A DNA stretch of 14,057 bases from the NCBI GenBank assembly GCA_051646185.1, contig JBOFCS010000097.1:1-14057 (forward strand). The letters are read 5' to 3'. The DNA is from JBOFCS01 sp051646185 (GTDB taxonomy: Bacteria > Actinomycetota > Actinomycetes > Mycobacteriales > Mycobacteriaceae). The position numbers and the translations under genes were made by a program. Positions 6,437 through 13,909 of this stretch are shown piece after piece (the stretch's first letter is position 1; each line of letters opens with the position of its first letter). The notes under the pieces are model-generated. The model worked only from the letters and a program-made list of their open reading frames with translations, ran no database searches and was not told the origin of the DNA.

Positions 6437-6849
6437 CAGTTGTGCTCCAGCATGTGTTGGAAGATGCGCACTGCGCCAGGGACCATGACGAGGAACCAGA
6501 CGATGCCGATGATCCACAGCATGAGTTTCTGGTACTGCGGGCCCTTGGCCCAGAAATCAACGAGGATGATCCGGATTCCGTTGAGTGCGTGGAAAAGCAC
6601 CAAAGCAACAAGTCCCAGCTCCATGAGCCCCACAATGGGGTTTTTGTAGGTATGGATGACCTCATTGTAGGACTCGGGGCTTACCCGGACTAGGGCAGTG
6701 TCGAGCACGTGAACAAAGAGGAAAAAGAAAATCGCAACGCCGGTGATGCGGTGTAGTACCCACGACCACATGCCGGGATCACCCCGGTAGAGCGAGCGGG
6801 TTCGCGCCACGGGCTGTCCCGTGGTTGCGGCATCTGTAGTACTGGCCAT
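6436..6849 (-). CDS. sdhC: Succinate dehydrogenase cytochrome b556 subunit C
   Basis: 137-aa membrane subunit, first gene of sdhCDAB. The motif WSWVLHRITGVAIFFFLFVH is typical of the family, with H33-R34 near the quinone site and H47 and H87 (LFHALNGIRI) as candidate heme ligands. Three transmembrane segments are visible (~30-52, ~71-97, ~109-130). Together with SdhD H55 and H97 this gives four membrane histidines, consistent with a di-heme, menaquinone-type complex; the heme count is inferred. Two ATGs are possible. The one at 6873 has no ribosome site, while the one at 6849 lies 11 bases after GGAGG, so 6849 is chosen with moderate confidence. Confidence 0.93.
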   Translation of the reverse strand: MASTTDAATTGQPVARTRSLYRGDPGMWSWVLHRITGVAIFFFLFVHVLDTALVRVSPESYNEVIHTYKNPIVGLMELGLVALVLFHALNGIRIILVDFWAKGPQYQKLMLWIIGIVWFLVMVPGAVRIFQHMLEHN

Positions 6850-7110
6850 CGAGTGCTGTGCCTCCAACGTCATTGGCGGACGCGTCGAGTAAGTGCACCA
6901 CGGTCTAGTGCCGGGCTAGCCTTAGCTCGATCGTATTTTGGGAAACCGACCCTCGAACTCTAAACCTATACGGAGCGCTGGACTAACTGGAGTAACACTT
7001 TGGGCAGTAATCATGTCTCATTATTAGGCTTGGCTACCCAAATTTATAGAGAGGGAGAGGGTCCTTTCTGCATGGATTCAGAAGCGCAGTGCAACAGAGA
7101 GGGTTGGGTC
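6850..7110. other. Divergent intergenic region between sdhC and cdd
   Basis: About 260 bp that must hold the sdh promoter (minus) and the cdd promoter (plus). I found only weak hexamers: TACGAT on the minus strand near 6930-6935 without a good -35, and TATAGA on the plus strand near 7046. No clear operator or riboswitch was seen. A purine run (GAGAGGGAGAGGG) precedes an in-frame ATG at 7072. Confidence 0.4.
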
Positions 7111-7521
7111 ATGAATATTGATTGGAATATGTTGCGAAACAAGGCAACTGAAGTTATGGGTACGGCCTACGCGCCGTACTCTCAGTACCCGGTGGGGGCG
7201 GCGGCATTGGTTGATGGAGGCAGGACTGTAGTCGGCTGTAATGTGGAAAATATCTCATATGGTCTTAGTCTGTGTGCCGAGTGTGGATTAGTCAGCGCTT
7301 TGCATTCCAGCGGGGGTGGAAAGCTCCTTGCCCTCACCTGTGTGGACTCACAAGGAAATATTTTAATGCCCTGTGGACGTTGTCGGCAGCTACTCATGGA
7401 GCATGGCGGGCCTCATTTGCTGATCGACCATCCTCAAGGCCCAAGAGAGCTTAGTCGACTACTTCCTGAGGCCTTTGGCCCAGAAGACCTTGCTCGTGGA
7501 CAGGTAAATCACCACAAGTAG
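7111..7521 (+). CDS. cdd: Cytidine deaminase
   Basis: 136-aa homotetrameric-type cytidine deaminase hydrolysing cytidine and deoxycytidine to uridine and deoxyuridine in pyrimidine salvage. Zinc site: C55-A-E57 with C88 and C91 (PCGRCRQ); E57 is the proton shuttle. Cys in place of His in the first motif is normal for the tetrameric class. GCNVENISYGLSLCAE is the substrate-binding segment. It closely resembles M. tuberculosis Cdd as I recall it (start at IDWNMLR). An ATG at 7072 in the same frame, preceded by a strong purine-rich site, would add 13 residues and is a real alternative. The gene is divergent from sdhC and upstream of deoA, as in mycobacteria, except for the intervening M48 gene. 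Confidence 0.95.
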   Translation: MNIDWNMLRNKATEVMGTAYAPYSQYPVGAAALVDGGRTVVGCNVENISYGLSLCAECGLVSALHSSGGGKLLALTCVDSQGNILMPCGRCRQLLMEHGGPHLLIDHPQGPRELSRLLPEAFGPEDLARGQVNHHK

Positions 7522-7544
7522 CTCTAGCTGGTACCCCATCGAAC

Positions 7545-8438
7545 CTATCGCTTAGGCCTAAAGAGCAACCGTCCGGCTTTACTTCGGTCACGTAGCGCCC
7601 AGGCTCGCCAAGTTAATACTGGATGGCTTGCCAACAGATTGGTCAGCCAAGGGAAAAAGCCGGACTCAATTTTGGCGCGATCGGCCAGTTCATTAAACCC
7701 AACAAAGGCTGCCAAATATTTTCCAGCACCAAGCACTCCCATAGTTTCCGGAGCGCCCTGGGGCCGAAAATGGTAGCCATGATTGTCTGCGGTGTATTCC
7801 ATCGAGCGCGATAATGCTGAGCCCACCACGGGAATGTAGTTAGTGGCAAACTGACCAACTTGGCGCCAGTAGGACACATGCCCAGCCGCGATATGGCCTA
7901 CCTCATGCCCAATGATAAAGGCCAAAGCATCAGGGTTACGTGCTTGACCGCCCACTTCAAAAAGATCGCTGTACACCACAACAAAACGTCGAAAACCATG
8001 CCCCGAGGCAAACGCGTTGATTTGCCCATTGCCCAGCACCACATAGGCATCCGGTGGTGCAGGTAGCCCAAAGCGGGCCGCCGCTTCGAGCACTAATTGA
8101 TAACCATCAGGGAACTGAGTCGGAGACATTTTTATGCCGTTCACTCGCTGCGCGCCATAGAGTTGCCCACGTAAAAAGAACAACAAAAACGGAGCAGCAA
8201 GAACAACTGCTACCCATGTCTGCATGTTTCCGGTAGCAACCAGAACAATTGCAACCAAAAATGTCATGCTCGTGATGATTATTGCTACTACCAATAACGG
8301 GATTTCCCAAGGATGACGAACAGGAGCATTGCCGGGGCACCCCAGTATCGGCTGCCCTGTTGATGTGGACTCAGGCATTGGCCAACACTGTGTCGCAGGG
8401 TAGTTGGGGTGCGGTGGTGGGCTGCTGTGCTCGCTCAT
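7545..8438 (-). CDS. Membrane-anchored M48 family metallopeptidase
   Basis: 297-aa zinc endopeptidase of the Ste24/HtpX superfamily. A Pro-rich cytoplasmic N-terminus (1-45) precedes two transmembrane segments (~47-69 and ~73-90). The peptidase domain follows: N141-A-F region (GQINAFASG), catalytic H178-E-V-G-H182, third zinc ligand E214 in RSMEYTADNHG, and the C-terminal SHP motif (271-273). Length and layout fit a short M48 protein rather than full HtpX. The role is presumably membrane or envelope protein quality control; the substrate is unknown. It lies opposite cdd and deoA and is convergent with cdd (23 nt between stops), so it interrupts what is a continuous cdd-deoA pair in mycobacteria. 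No good ribosome site precedes the ATG, so leaderless translation is possible. Confidence 0.92.
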   Translation of the reverse strand: MSEHSSPPPHPNYPATQCWPMPESTSTGQPILGCPGNAPVRHPWEIPLLVVAIIITSMTFLVAIVLVATGNMQTWVAVVLAAPFLLFFLRGQLYGAQRVNGIKMSPTQFPDGYQLVLEAAARFGLPAPPDAYVVLGNGQINAFASGHGFRRFVVVYSDLFEVGGQARNPDALAFIIGHEVGHIAAGHVSYWRQVGQFATNYIPVVGSALSRSMEYTADNHGYHFRPQGAPETMGVLGAGKYLAAFVGFNELADRAKIESGFFPWLTNLLASHPVLTWRAWALRDRSKAGRLLFRPKR

Positions 8439-8494
8439 ATATCCATGATAAGACCTGAATAATTAATCTCACCGATCAGCGAAGGCTAAATCCC

Positions 8495-9820
8495 ATGGAT
8501 AACCACGATGCACCTACCATCATCGGTAGTAAACGAGATGGTTATGAACTTTCGTCAGAACAGATTAATTGGGTGGTGAAAGCTTTTACCGAAGGTCGCA
8601 TTGCCGATGAACAAATGTCGGCATTGGCTATGGCGATTTTCTTTCAAGGTCTTAATGAGCAAGAACTCAGCGTTTGGACTTCGGCCATGATTGATACCGG
8701 GGAGCGGCTAAATTTTTCGGGTCTCCGGCACGCTGGTGTGATAGTTCCCACCGTTGATAAACACTCGACAGGTGGAGTAGGGGACAAGATAACACTGCCT
8801 TTGACACCATTAGTCGCTGCCTGCGGCGCGGTGGTTCCGCAGCTATCAGGTCGTGGGTTAGGGCATACCGGAGGCACTTTAGATAAACTTGAGGCAATCC
8901 CTGGATGGAAAGCAGACCTCACAGCTTCGGTAATGCACAAAATACTTGCCGATCCAACAATCGGGGCGGTTATCTGTGCCGCTGGCCCATTCCTTGCTCC
9001 AGCAGATAAAAAGCTTTATGCCTTAAGGGATATAACTTCAACAGTGGAATCTATTCCTTTGATTGCTAGTTCAATTATGAGTAAAAAAATTGCCGAGGGC
9101 ACCGATAGTCTGGTGCTGGATGTCAAGGTCGGTTCAGGTGCATTTATGAAATCCTGTGAGAAAGCCCAGGAGCTTGCCCATCGAATGGTTGTTCTTGGGC
9201 ATAAAGCTGGGGTGAAAACCACCGCTGTGCTTACCTCTATGGACACCCCATTAGGCTTAACTGTAGGAAATTCTTTAGAGGTGCAAGAAGCCCTAGAGGT
9301 ACTTGCTGGTGGTGGACCAGAGGATATTATTGAATTAACTTTAGTGTTAGCACGGGAAATGTTGCAGTCAGCAGGAATTGACGGAATTGATCCGGCTGAC
9401 CGATTACGTGATGGTTCCGCAATGGATCGCTGGCGTAAAATGATTGCCGCACAAGGGGGAAACCCTTATGCGGCATTGCCGGTCGCTAAACATACCCAGA
9501 CGATAACCGCGCCCATCTCAGGGATTATGGCGCGGTTAGATGCGCTGTCGGTGGGTGTCGCGGCGTGGAAGTTAGGCGCGGGACGGAACGCACCGGGAGC
9601 ATCTGTTGACCCAGGCGCTGGAGTTCGACTACATGTCAAAGCTGGAGACTCGGTAATAGCTGGACAACCACTATTTACTTTGTATACCAACACCGCTGAG
9701 GCTTTTGCTCCCGCGATTGCCGAATTGAACAAAGGATGGGAGATAGGAACGGATATTCCACCTACACAACCCTTGGTTCTGGGTCGAATTTCCTTAAATT
9801 ACAATAGCTTCCAAGCCTGA
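8495..9820 (+). CDS. deoA: Thymidine (pyrimidine-nucleoside) phosphorylase
   Basis: 441-aa homodimeric phosphorylase cleaving thymidine/deoxyuridine with phosphate to base plus deoxyribose 1-phosphate, downstream of cytidine deaminase in nucleoside salvage. Motifs: phosphate-binding KHSTGGVGDK (89-98), family signature SGRGLGHTGGTLDKLE (118-133), DVKVGSGAFMK, and a C-terminal PYNP_C-like domain (~345-420). Full length for the family. GAAGG lies nine bases before the ATG. The last 22 bases overlap the convergent aminotransferase gene. Thymidine versus uridine preference cannot be told from the sequence. Confidence 0.95.
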   Translation: MDNHDAPTIIGSKRDGYELSSEQINWVVKAFTEGRIADEQMSALAMAIFFQGLNEQELSVWTSAMIDTGERLNFSGLRHAGVIVPTVDKHSTGGVGDKITLPLTPLVAACGAVVPQLSGRGLGHTGGTLDKLEAIPGWKADLTASVMHKILADPTIGAVICAAGPFLAPADKKLYALRDITSTVESIPLIASSIMSKKIAEGTDSLVLDVKVGSGAFMKSCEKAQELAHRMVVLGHKAGVKTTAVLTSMDTPLGLTVGNSLEVQEALEVLAGGGPEDIIELTLVLAREMLQSAGIDGIDPADRLRDGSAMDRWRKMIAAQGGNPYAALPVAKHTQTITAPISGIMARLDALSVGVAAWKLGAGRNAPGASVDPGAGVRLHVKAGDSVIAGQPLFTLYTNTAEAFAPAIAELNKGWEIGTDIPPTQPLVLGRISLNYNSFQA

Positions 9821-11196
9821 CTAAGCACACTGCGAAGAATGCTCTCCATCTCATCAAACTCTGCCTGCCCAGCAATTAATGGTGGGGCAAGTTGCACCAC
9901 CGGGTCACCTCGATCATCAGCCCGGCAGTACAGCCCGGCATCAAAGAGTGCCGTAGAAAGGAATCCGCGGAGAATACGTTCAGATTCGGCATCGGTGAAA
10001 GTTTCTTTAGTAACTTTATCTTTAACAAGCTCAATGCCGTAGAAAAAGCCCTCCCCGCGAACATCGCCTACAATGGGCAAGTCTAAAAGCTTTTCTAGGG
10101 TTGCCCGAAAATCAGGGGCCTTATCGGCAACATGCTGATTGATTCCTTCGCGTTCAAAAATATCAAGGTTTGCCATCGCCACTGCAGCTGAAACTGGGTG
10201 TCCACCAAAGGTATAACCGTGCATAAAGGAAGAAGCGCCATCGGAAAAAGGTTCAAATAAGCGGTCGGAAGCAATCATTGCACCAATTGGGGAGTAGCCA
10301 GAAGAAAGGCCTTTTGCACAGGTGATGATGTCAGGTGTGTACCCAAAATCTTGGCAGGCAAACATAGACCCAATACGACCAAAAGCGCAAATAACTTCAT
10401 CAGAAACTAAAAGGACATCATATTCATCACAAATTTGCCTGACTCGTTCGAAATAGCCTGGGGGAGGCGGGAAACAGCCGCCCGCATTTTGCACTGGTTC
10501 AAGAAACACTGCGGCAACTGTTTCTGGTCCTTCAAATTCGATGGCTTCGGCAATACGTTCTGCCGCCCACTGACCGAAGGCATAGGAATCAGAATCAAGT
10601 GGTGCTGGGGCGCGGTAAAAATTGGTATTAGGTACTCGGAAGGCTCCAGGGGTCAATGGTTCAAAATCGGCTTTTAATGCCGGAATGCCAGTAATGGCTA
10701 ATGCTCCCTGTGGTGTTCCATGATAAGCAACCGAACGTGAGATCACTTTGTGTTTACCAGGTTTGCCTATTTTTTTAAAGTATTGCTTGGCTAGTTTCCA
10801 GGCGCTTTCTACCGCCTCACCTCCACCTGTGGTAAAAAAGACCCGATTGAGATTGCCGGGGGCGTAGTTGGCCACCCGTTCGGCAAGATCAATTGCAGGT
10901 TCGGTGGCGTACGACCATAGGGGAAAAAAAGCTAGCTTCTCGGCTTGTCGAGCTGCTGCTTCAGCAAGTTCGGCGCGGCCATGCCCCACCTGAACAACAA
11001 ATAGGCCAGCCAGGCCGTCTAAATACTTTTTTCCTTGGGAATCCCAAATATGCATACCATCACCACGAGTGATGATAGGGGGTGTTATTGAGTCACCATG
11101 GCGTGCAAAATGTCCCCAAAGATGTTTTTGCGCAGCCAGATTACGATCTGTTCCCAGTGCGGTAAGGTTGCTGTTGCTGGGTGTGTTGGTATTCAT
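9799..11196 (-). CDS. Class III PLP-dependent aminotransferase
   Basis: 465-aa fold-type I aminotransferase of the omega-amino acid/GABA/BioA class. Numbered from the ATG at 11196: PLP phosphate-binding segment FFTTGGGEAVESAWKLAKQY (~121-140), YHG near 158-160, D266 (LVSDEV) contacting the pyridine nitrogen, K295 (CAKGLSSGY) forming the Schiff base, and HGYTFGGHPVSAA. ATG 11196 is chosen because it overlaps the regulator's stop as ATGA and follows GGGGA at five bases; the TTG at 11208 is less likely. Co-transcription with an Lrp/AsnC gene suggests amino-acid-responsive control. Resembles M. tuberculosis Rv3329-type enzymes (recalled). The amine donor cannot be assigned; beta-alanine, GABA or a diamine are possible. 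Confidence 0.92.
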   Translation of the reverse strand: MNTNTPSNSNLTALGTDRNLAAQKHLWGHFARHGDSITPPIITRGDGMHIWDSQGKKYLDGLAGLFVVQVGHGRAELAEAAARQAEKLAFFPLWSYATEPAIDLAERVANYAPGNLNRVFFTTGGGEAVESAWKLAKQYFKKIGKPGKHKVISRSVAYHGTPQGALAITGIPALKADFEPLTPGAFRVPNTNFYRAPAPLDSDSYAFGQWAAERIAEAIEFEGPETVAAVFLEPVQNAGGCFPPPPGYFERVRQICDEYDVLLVSDEVICAFGRIGSMFACQDFGYTPDIITCAKGLSSGYSPIGAMIASDRLFEPFSDGASSFMHGYTFGGHPVSAAVAMANLDIFEREGINQHVADKAPDFRATLEKLLDLPIVGDVRGEGFFYGIELVKDKVTKETFTDAESERILRGFLSTALFDAGLYCRADDRGDPVVQLAPPLIAGQAEFDEMESILRSVLSQAWKLL

Positions 11197-11660
11197 CGTG
11201 TTCCCCAATCATATTGTTGTTTATGGAGTTTTAGGTATACAAGAGTCTCAGTAGCGGTGATACCGTTAATTGGTCGGATCTGTTCGCTCAGTACCGTGAG
11301 AAGGTGGTTGTCATCTTCGCAGACAACTTCGACCAATAGATCAAAAGACCCAGCGGTGATGACAACGTAGTCAACACATTCTAAGGCTGAGAGTTGATCG
11401 GCAAGTTTGGTAAGATTTCCAGTACAGCGGATTCCGATCATGGCTTGCCGGGTAAAGCCGAGCTGTAAGGGATCGGTTACTGCAACAATTTGCATGACAC
11501 CAGAGTCGATAAGGCGTTGAACACGTTGACGTACTGCAGCTTCAGATAGGCCAACGGCTCGGCCGATAGTTGCGTAGGGCCGCCGTCCATCCTCTTGGAG
11601 TTGTTCAATAATGGCTTTAGACACAGCGTCAAGGTCAAGGCTGGGTCGACTTTCTGTCAT
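11193..11660 (-). CDS. Lrp/AsnC-family transcriptional regulator
   Basis: 155-aa regulator. Residues ~8-60 form the helix-turn-helix (IIEQLQEDGRRPYATIGRAV then LSEAAVRQRVQRLIDSGV), and ~65-150 the RAM/AsnC effector domain with the typical LVEVVCED strand and a glycine-containing loop (ITAGSFD). The ATG at 11660 starts at MTESRPS; a TTG at 11687 would add nine residues but overlaps the promoter -10. It forms an operon with the aminotransferase through an ATGA overlap, so that gene is its most likely target, along with itself. The effector is unknown but is probably an amino acid or amine linked to the transaminase substrate. Confidence 0.93.
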   Translation of the reverse strand: MTESRPSLDLDAVSKAIIEQLQEDGRRPYATIGRAVGLSEAAVRQRVQRLIDSGVMQIVAVTDPLQLGFTRQAMIGIRCTGNLTKLADQLSALECVDYVVITAGSFDLLVEVVCEDDNHLLTVLSEQIRPINGITATETLVYLKLHKQQYDWGTR

Positions 11661-11676
11661 AATTCCATCATGAACC

Positions 11677-11706
11677 GTTATAGCCAACTTAGCAAGTAAT
11701 AAACAA
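11677..11706 (-). promoter_or_regulatory. Candidate promoter of the lrp-aminotransferase operon
   Basis: On the minus strand: -35 TTGTTT (11706-11701), 18-bp spacer, -10 TATAAC (11682-11677). The -10 matches five of six consensus bases, the -35 three of six. Transcription would start near 11670, only about ten bases before the ATG at 11660. Confidence 0.5.
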
Positions 11707-11717
11707 TTGATTTAGTC

Positions 11718-11736
11718 GTTAAAATTATTTTTTAAC
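11718..11736. promoter_or_regulatory. AT-rich palindrome, candidate Lrp/AsnC operator
   Basis: Perfect 7-bp inverted repeat GTTAAAA-TTATT-TTTTAAC, centred about 55-60 bp upstream of the likely start site of the lrp operon, just beyond the -35. The spacing and AT-rich dyad fit an autoregulatory Lrp/AsnC site. It also lies ten bases after the stop of the upstream 138-aa ORF and could be a weak terminator, but it has no G-C pairs apart from the ends. Confidence 0.4.
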
Positions 11737-11745
11737 AAGTTTTTA

Positions 11746-12162
11746 CTATAAAAAATCTATTTCTAATACGAAATTAGTTGATTTAACCTGGACTGAAGGG
11801 ATGTAGAGTGTGTACCGGTCCAGGGTCGGATACGGTCTAGTTGTGGAATCACTCAGGCATAATTCAACTCTAGATCTAACTGCGCCTGAAACTTGTTCCG
11901 AAAGTTCTACTACATGACCATCTAGATGACCGATTGCGACCTGAAACAATCCTTGAGCTGCCGCTGATGTTTGTGGTTTAGCAGAAATTCGCTTTGCACC
12001 GGAATTGCATGTGGAACTGGGCTTGACCCTTGATGTGGTTTGCGGAGCGGTACTTGCTGGCTTGAGTGAAGGAGAAACTCTTGTTGAACGATTCACCATT
12101 GACGCAACGAGGTTGGCTGCTATCTCTTTTGATGACAGGCTACGCAGTATTGGTAATGTCAT
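11746..12162 (-). CDS. Uncharacterised 138-aa protein downstream of the acidic protein
   Basis: Not recognised. From the ATG at 12162: a short helical N-terminus (SSKEIAANLVASMV), a Ser/Thr/Pro/Lys-rich linker with no predicted fold (~25-68), and a C-terminal ~70-residue segment with alternating hydrophobics that looks like a beta domain (GLFQVAIGHLDGHVVELSEQ to VQVKSTNFVLEIDF). Codons in this C-terminal part are rich in G at position 1, as in real genes. The frame stays open upstream to 12246 and encodes plausible sequence (TTERAVEEFLRAKPGL) but has no ATG/GTG/TTG there, so the true start is uncertain or the 5' end is damaged. No good ribosome site is seen. It follows the acidic-protein gene by 61 nt and is probably co-transcribed. 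A plus-strand frame at 12005-12223 is a competing reading. Confidence 0.5.
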   Translation of the reverse strand: MTLPILRSLSSKEIAANLVASMVNRSTRVSPSLKPASTAPQTTSRVKPSSTCNSGAKRISAKPQTSAAAQGLFQVAIGHLDGHVVELSEQVSGAVRSRVELCLSDSTTRPYPTLDRYTLYIPSVQVKSTNFVLEIDFL

Positions 12163-12223
12163 TAAACCCGGTTTTGCGCGCAGGAACTCCTCAACAGCTC
12201 GCTCAGTAGTGATTATGCTTTGA

Positions 12224-13522
12224 CTACTCTTTACGTAGACGAGCTTCTAGGCCACGCTCAAGATCTCGCCAGGCTTGGGCTTGAGCATCAAAAGGTGGAC
12301 TTGGCACAAGTTTGCTCGGATCAGGGGAGAGGGTGTACTTGACTAGCCAGCCAAGCGGTTCACTGGCGGCTAATGCCTCGTCGACAGAGTCATCATCGGC
12401 AAAATCAGCCGCATCGGTGAGTAGTTCCACCGCTAGGTCCAGTTGATTCTGATCAACTGCCGTTGGGCCATCGGCTAGATCATCGGCAAGTCCGGTAAGC
12501 ACATAAATGTTCTCTTCGGTGACGTCGATCTTAAGAGAGCCGTCGGTGGCTGCGGTACGTATTTCTTCGTAAGTACTGACCTCAGCTAAATCATGGTCAT
12601 GTTGATCTGCGAGATACCGAGAAAGCGCTCGCTCGGAGTTGAAAACACTAATTTTACCATTGCGCCCCAAGAAAATTGGGCTGTCATCTAAGTAGCACCG
12701 TAAGGTGAAAAAGGTTCCTGCAGAAGTGATGATCTGAATGGGGTCGATACCTACTGAGGTCCAGAATGTTTCTTCCTCGTCGGTATCGTCATCATCGGTA
12801 ACATCGTCGAAGTAAACGTCATCTGAAGTTAGATCGTCATCAGTTTGTTGAACATCTTTATCGTCTAGAAGATCTAGATCGTCATTGACCGAGTCATCAA
12901 TGTCGATATCAATCTCGTTTTCAGTAGCAGCTATCAGTTCGTCCTCGGCTATTTCTACCGCCTGGGGATCGACTTTTGGGGTTGACATGATTTCATCAAT
13001 GGAATCGACCACCTTATCCCAGTTGCGTGCTATGGCACCACCAATATCTGACCACAACTGCCGACCATCACGTCCCGTGAAGTTTGTTGGGCCCACTGCT
13101 AGTGCACTGAGTACCGGGTTGCCGCTAAAGAACTTGGTAATAGGACCTAGTTCGCACACCTCGCCAATGGAAGCCACCAAGGCAAGGATTTCCTCAAGTT
13201 CGGAAATGACTTCGGCACTGGGCTTACTAGCGGCAAGTTCCGGTACCCCAATGATGTCAAATTTTTTGTCTTCAGCAGGTTCTAGCTCTGCCGCACTGAG
13301 TGCCGCAACAACTGTCCACGACGGGTGTTCGACCAAGTCATTATTGACATTAGTGCGCACAAAAGCGACAAGCTCGGCAACTGAATGGAAACCGAACAAG
13401 TCCTCATCGAGGCCAAGGAAAGCCTCCCATTCGTCATCTCCTTCACGCCAGTTAGGCGCCCAGAGTGTGACAAAGTCACCGTTGGTCAGTCCAAGTTCGA
13501 TTGGGATGATGTCACCAGCCAT
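12224..13522 (-). CDS. Conserved actinobacterial acidic protein (often labelled primosomal protein)
   Basis: 432-aa soluble, strongly acidic protein. The N-terminal domain (1-190) begins DIIPIELGLTNGDFVTLWAP and has a W-rich segment (DDEWEAFLG) plus SVAELVAFVR. A central Asp/Glu-rich linker spans ~193-252, with runs such as DDVTDDDDTDEEE. The C-terminal domain (~253-432) contains FWTSVGIDPIQIITSAGTFF, LDDSPIFLGRNGKISVF and SERALSRYLADQH. I recall highly similar actinobacterial proteins that carry the automatic name 'primosomal protein' without experimental support. Start ATG 13522 is preferred over the TTG at 13558 because relatives begin near this point. It follows the YbaB-like gene by 45 nt. 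No signal peptide or membrane segment. The molecular role is unknown. Confidence 0.85.
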   Translation of the reverse strand: MAGDIIPIELGLTNGDFVTLWAPNWREGDDEWEAFLGLDEDLFGFHSVAELVAFVRTNVNNDLVEHPSWTVVAALSAAELEPAEDKKFDIIGVPELAASKPSAEVISELEEILALVASIGEVCELGPITKFFSGNPVLSALAVGPTNFTGRDGRQLWSDIGGAIARNWDKVVDSIDEIMSTPKVDPQAVEIAEDELIAATENEIDIDIDDSVNDDLDLLDDKDVQQTDDDLTSDDVYFDDVTDDDDTDEEETFWTSVGIDPIQIITSAGTFFTLRCYLDDSPIFLGRNGKISVFNSERALSRYLADQHDHDLAEVSTYEEIRTAATDGSLKIDVTEENIYVLTGLADDLADGPTAVDQNQLDLAVELLTDAADFADDDSVDEALAASEPLGWLVKYTLSPDPSKLVPSPPFDAQAQAWRDLERGLEARLRKE

Positions 13523-13567
13523 GGCCGGAAGCCTAACCAGAGAATCCACCGAGCCCAAAGTCCGGGC

Positions 13568-13909
13568 TCAACTCATCGCCTCTTCGAGACCCAACATGAT
13601 CTTCAAACGCTGTTCCTGTGCCGCCTGCGCGGCATGGGCCGCAGTCACTGTGATCAGCTCAGATAGGTCTTTTGCTGACATTTTCATGGTGTTCTCATGC
13701 AGCCATAAGTTAGTAAGCGCGCCGTTGCTATTAACTTCGGTTTCGACTTCACCTTGAGGTGAGCGAGCCCAACCCCGTAACGAAGTGACATCGTCGGCGG
13801 CCTGCTGTAATAGGCGAGCGCGCTCCTCGACGCTCTGCACAATAGCGTTCATCTGGGCTTGCGACTCAGTTTCACCGGCATTTATCCGCCTTAGATCCTC
13901 ATCGTCCAT
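13568..13909 (-). CDS. YbaB/EbfC-family protein (EspL-like)
   Basis: 113-aa small protein with the YbaB/EbfC pattern: an N-terminal helix (ESQAQMNAIVQSVEERARLL), a central beta region around VETEVNSNGALTNLWLHEN, and a C-terminal helix (SAKDLSELITVTAAHAAQAAQ). In mycobacteria, YbaB-like proteins such as EspL occur in ESX (type VII secretion) loci, whereas classical EbfC is a nucleoid-associated protein next to recR. Neither dnaX nor recR is present here, so an ESX-type or independent member is more likely, but this is inference. The ATG at 13909 follows GGAGG by nine bases. It overlaps the 3' end of the upstream gene by 19 nt, so the two are translationally linked. Confidence 0.75.
   Translation of the reverse strand: MDDEDLRRINAGETESQAQMNAIVQSVEERARLLQQAADDVTSLRGWARSPQGEVETEVNSNGALTNLWLHENTMKMSAKDLSELITVTAAHAAQAAQEQRLKIMLGLEEAMS

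Noticed and set aside
6437..6517. Extended sdhD frame from 6517
   Set aside because: The first 27 residues overlap sdhC out of frame and are unlike SdhD; ATG 6436 has a GGAG site and a TGATG overlap.
7111..7521. CAE instead of HAE in cytidine deaminase as a broken zinc site
   Set aside because: Cys is the standard first ligand in the tetrameric deaminase class.
7500..7570. Bidirectional terminator between cdd and the M48 gene
   Set aside because: Only a short TTAGGCCTAA palindrome and a spaced GCTCT/AGAGC pair were found, without a T-run or a stable stem.
12885..13757. 290-aa plus-strand open frame rich in serine
   Set aside because: It is the antisense shadow of the acidic-protein and YbaB-like genes; the Ser runs mirror the Asp-rich codons on the minus strand.
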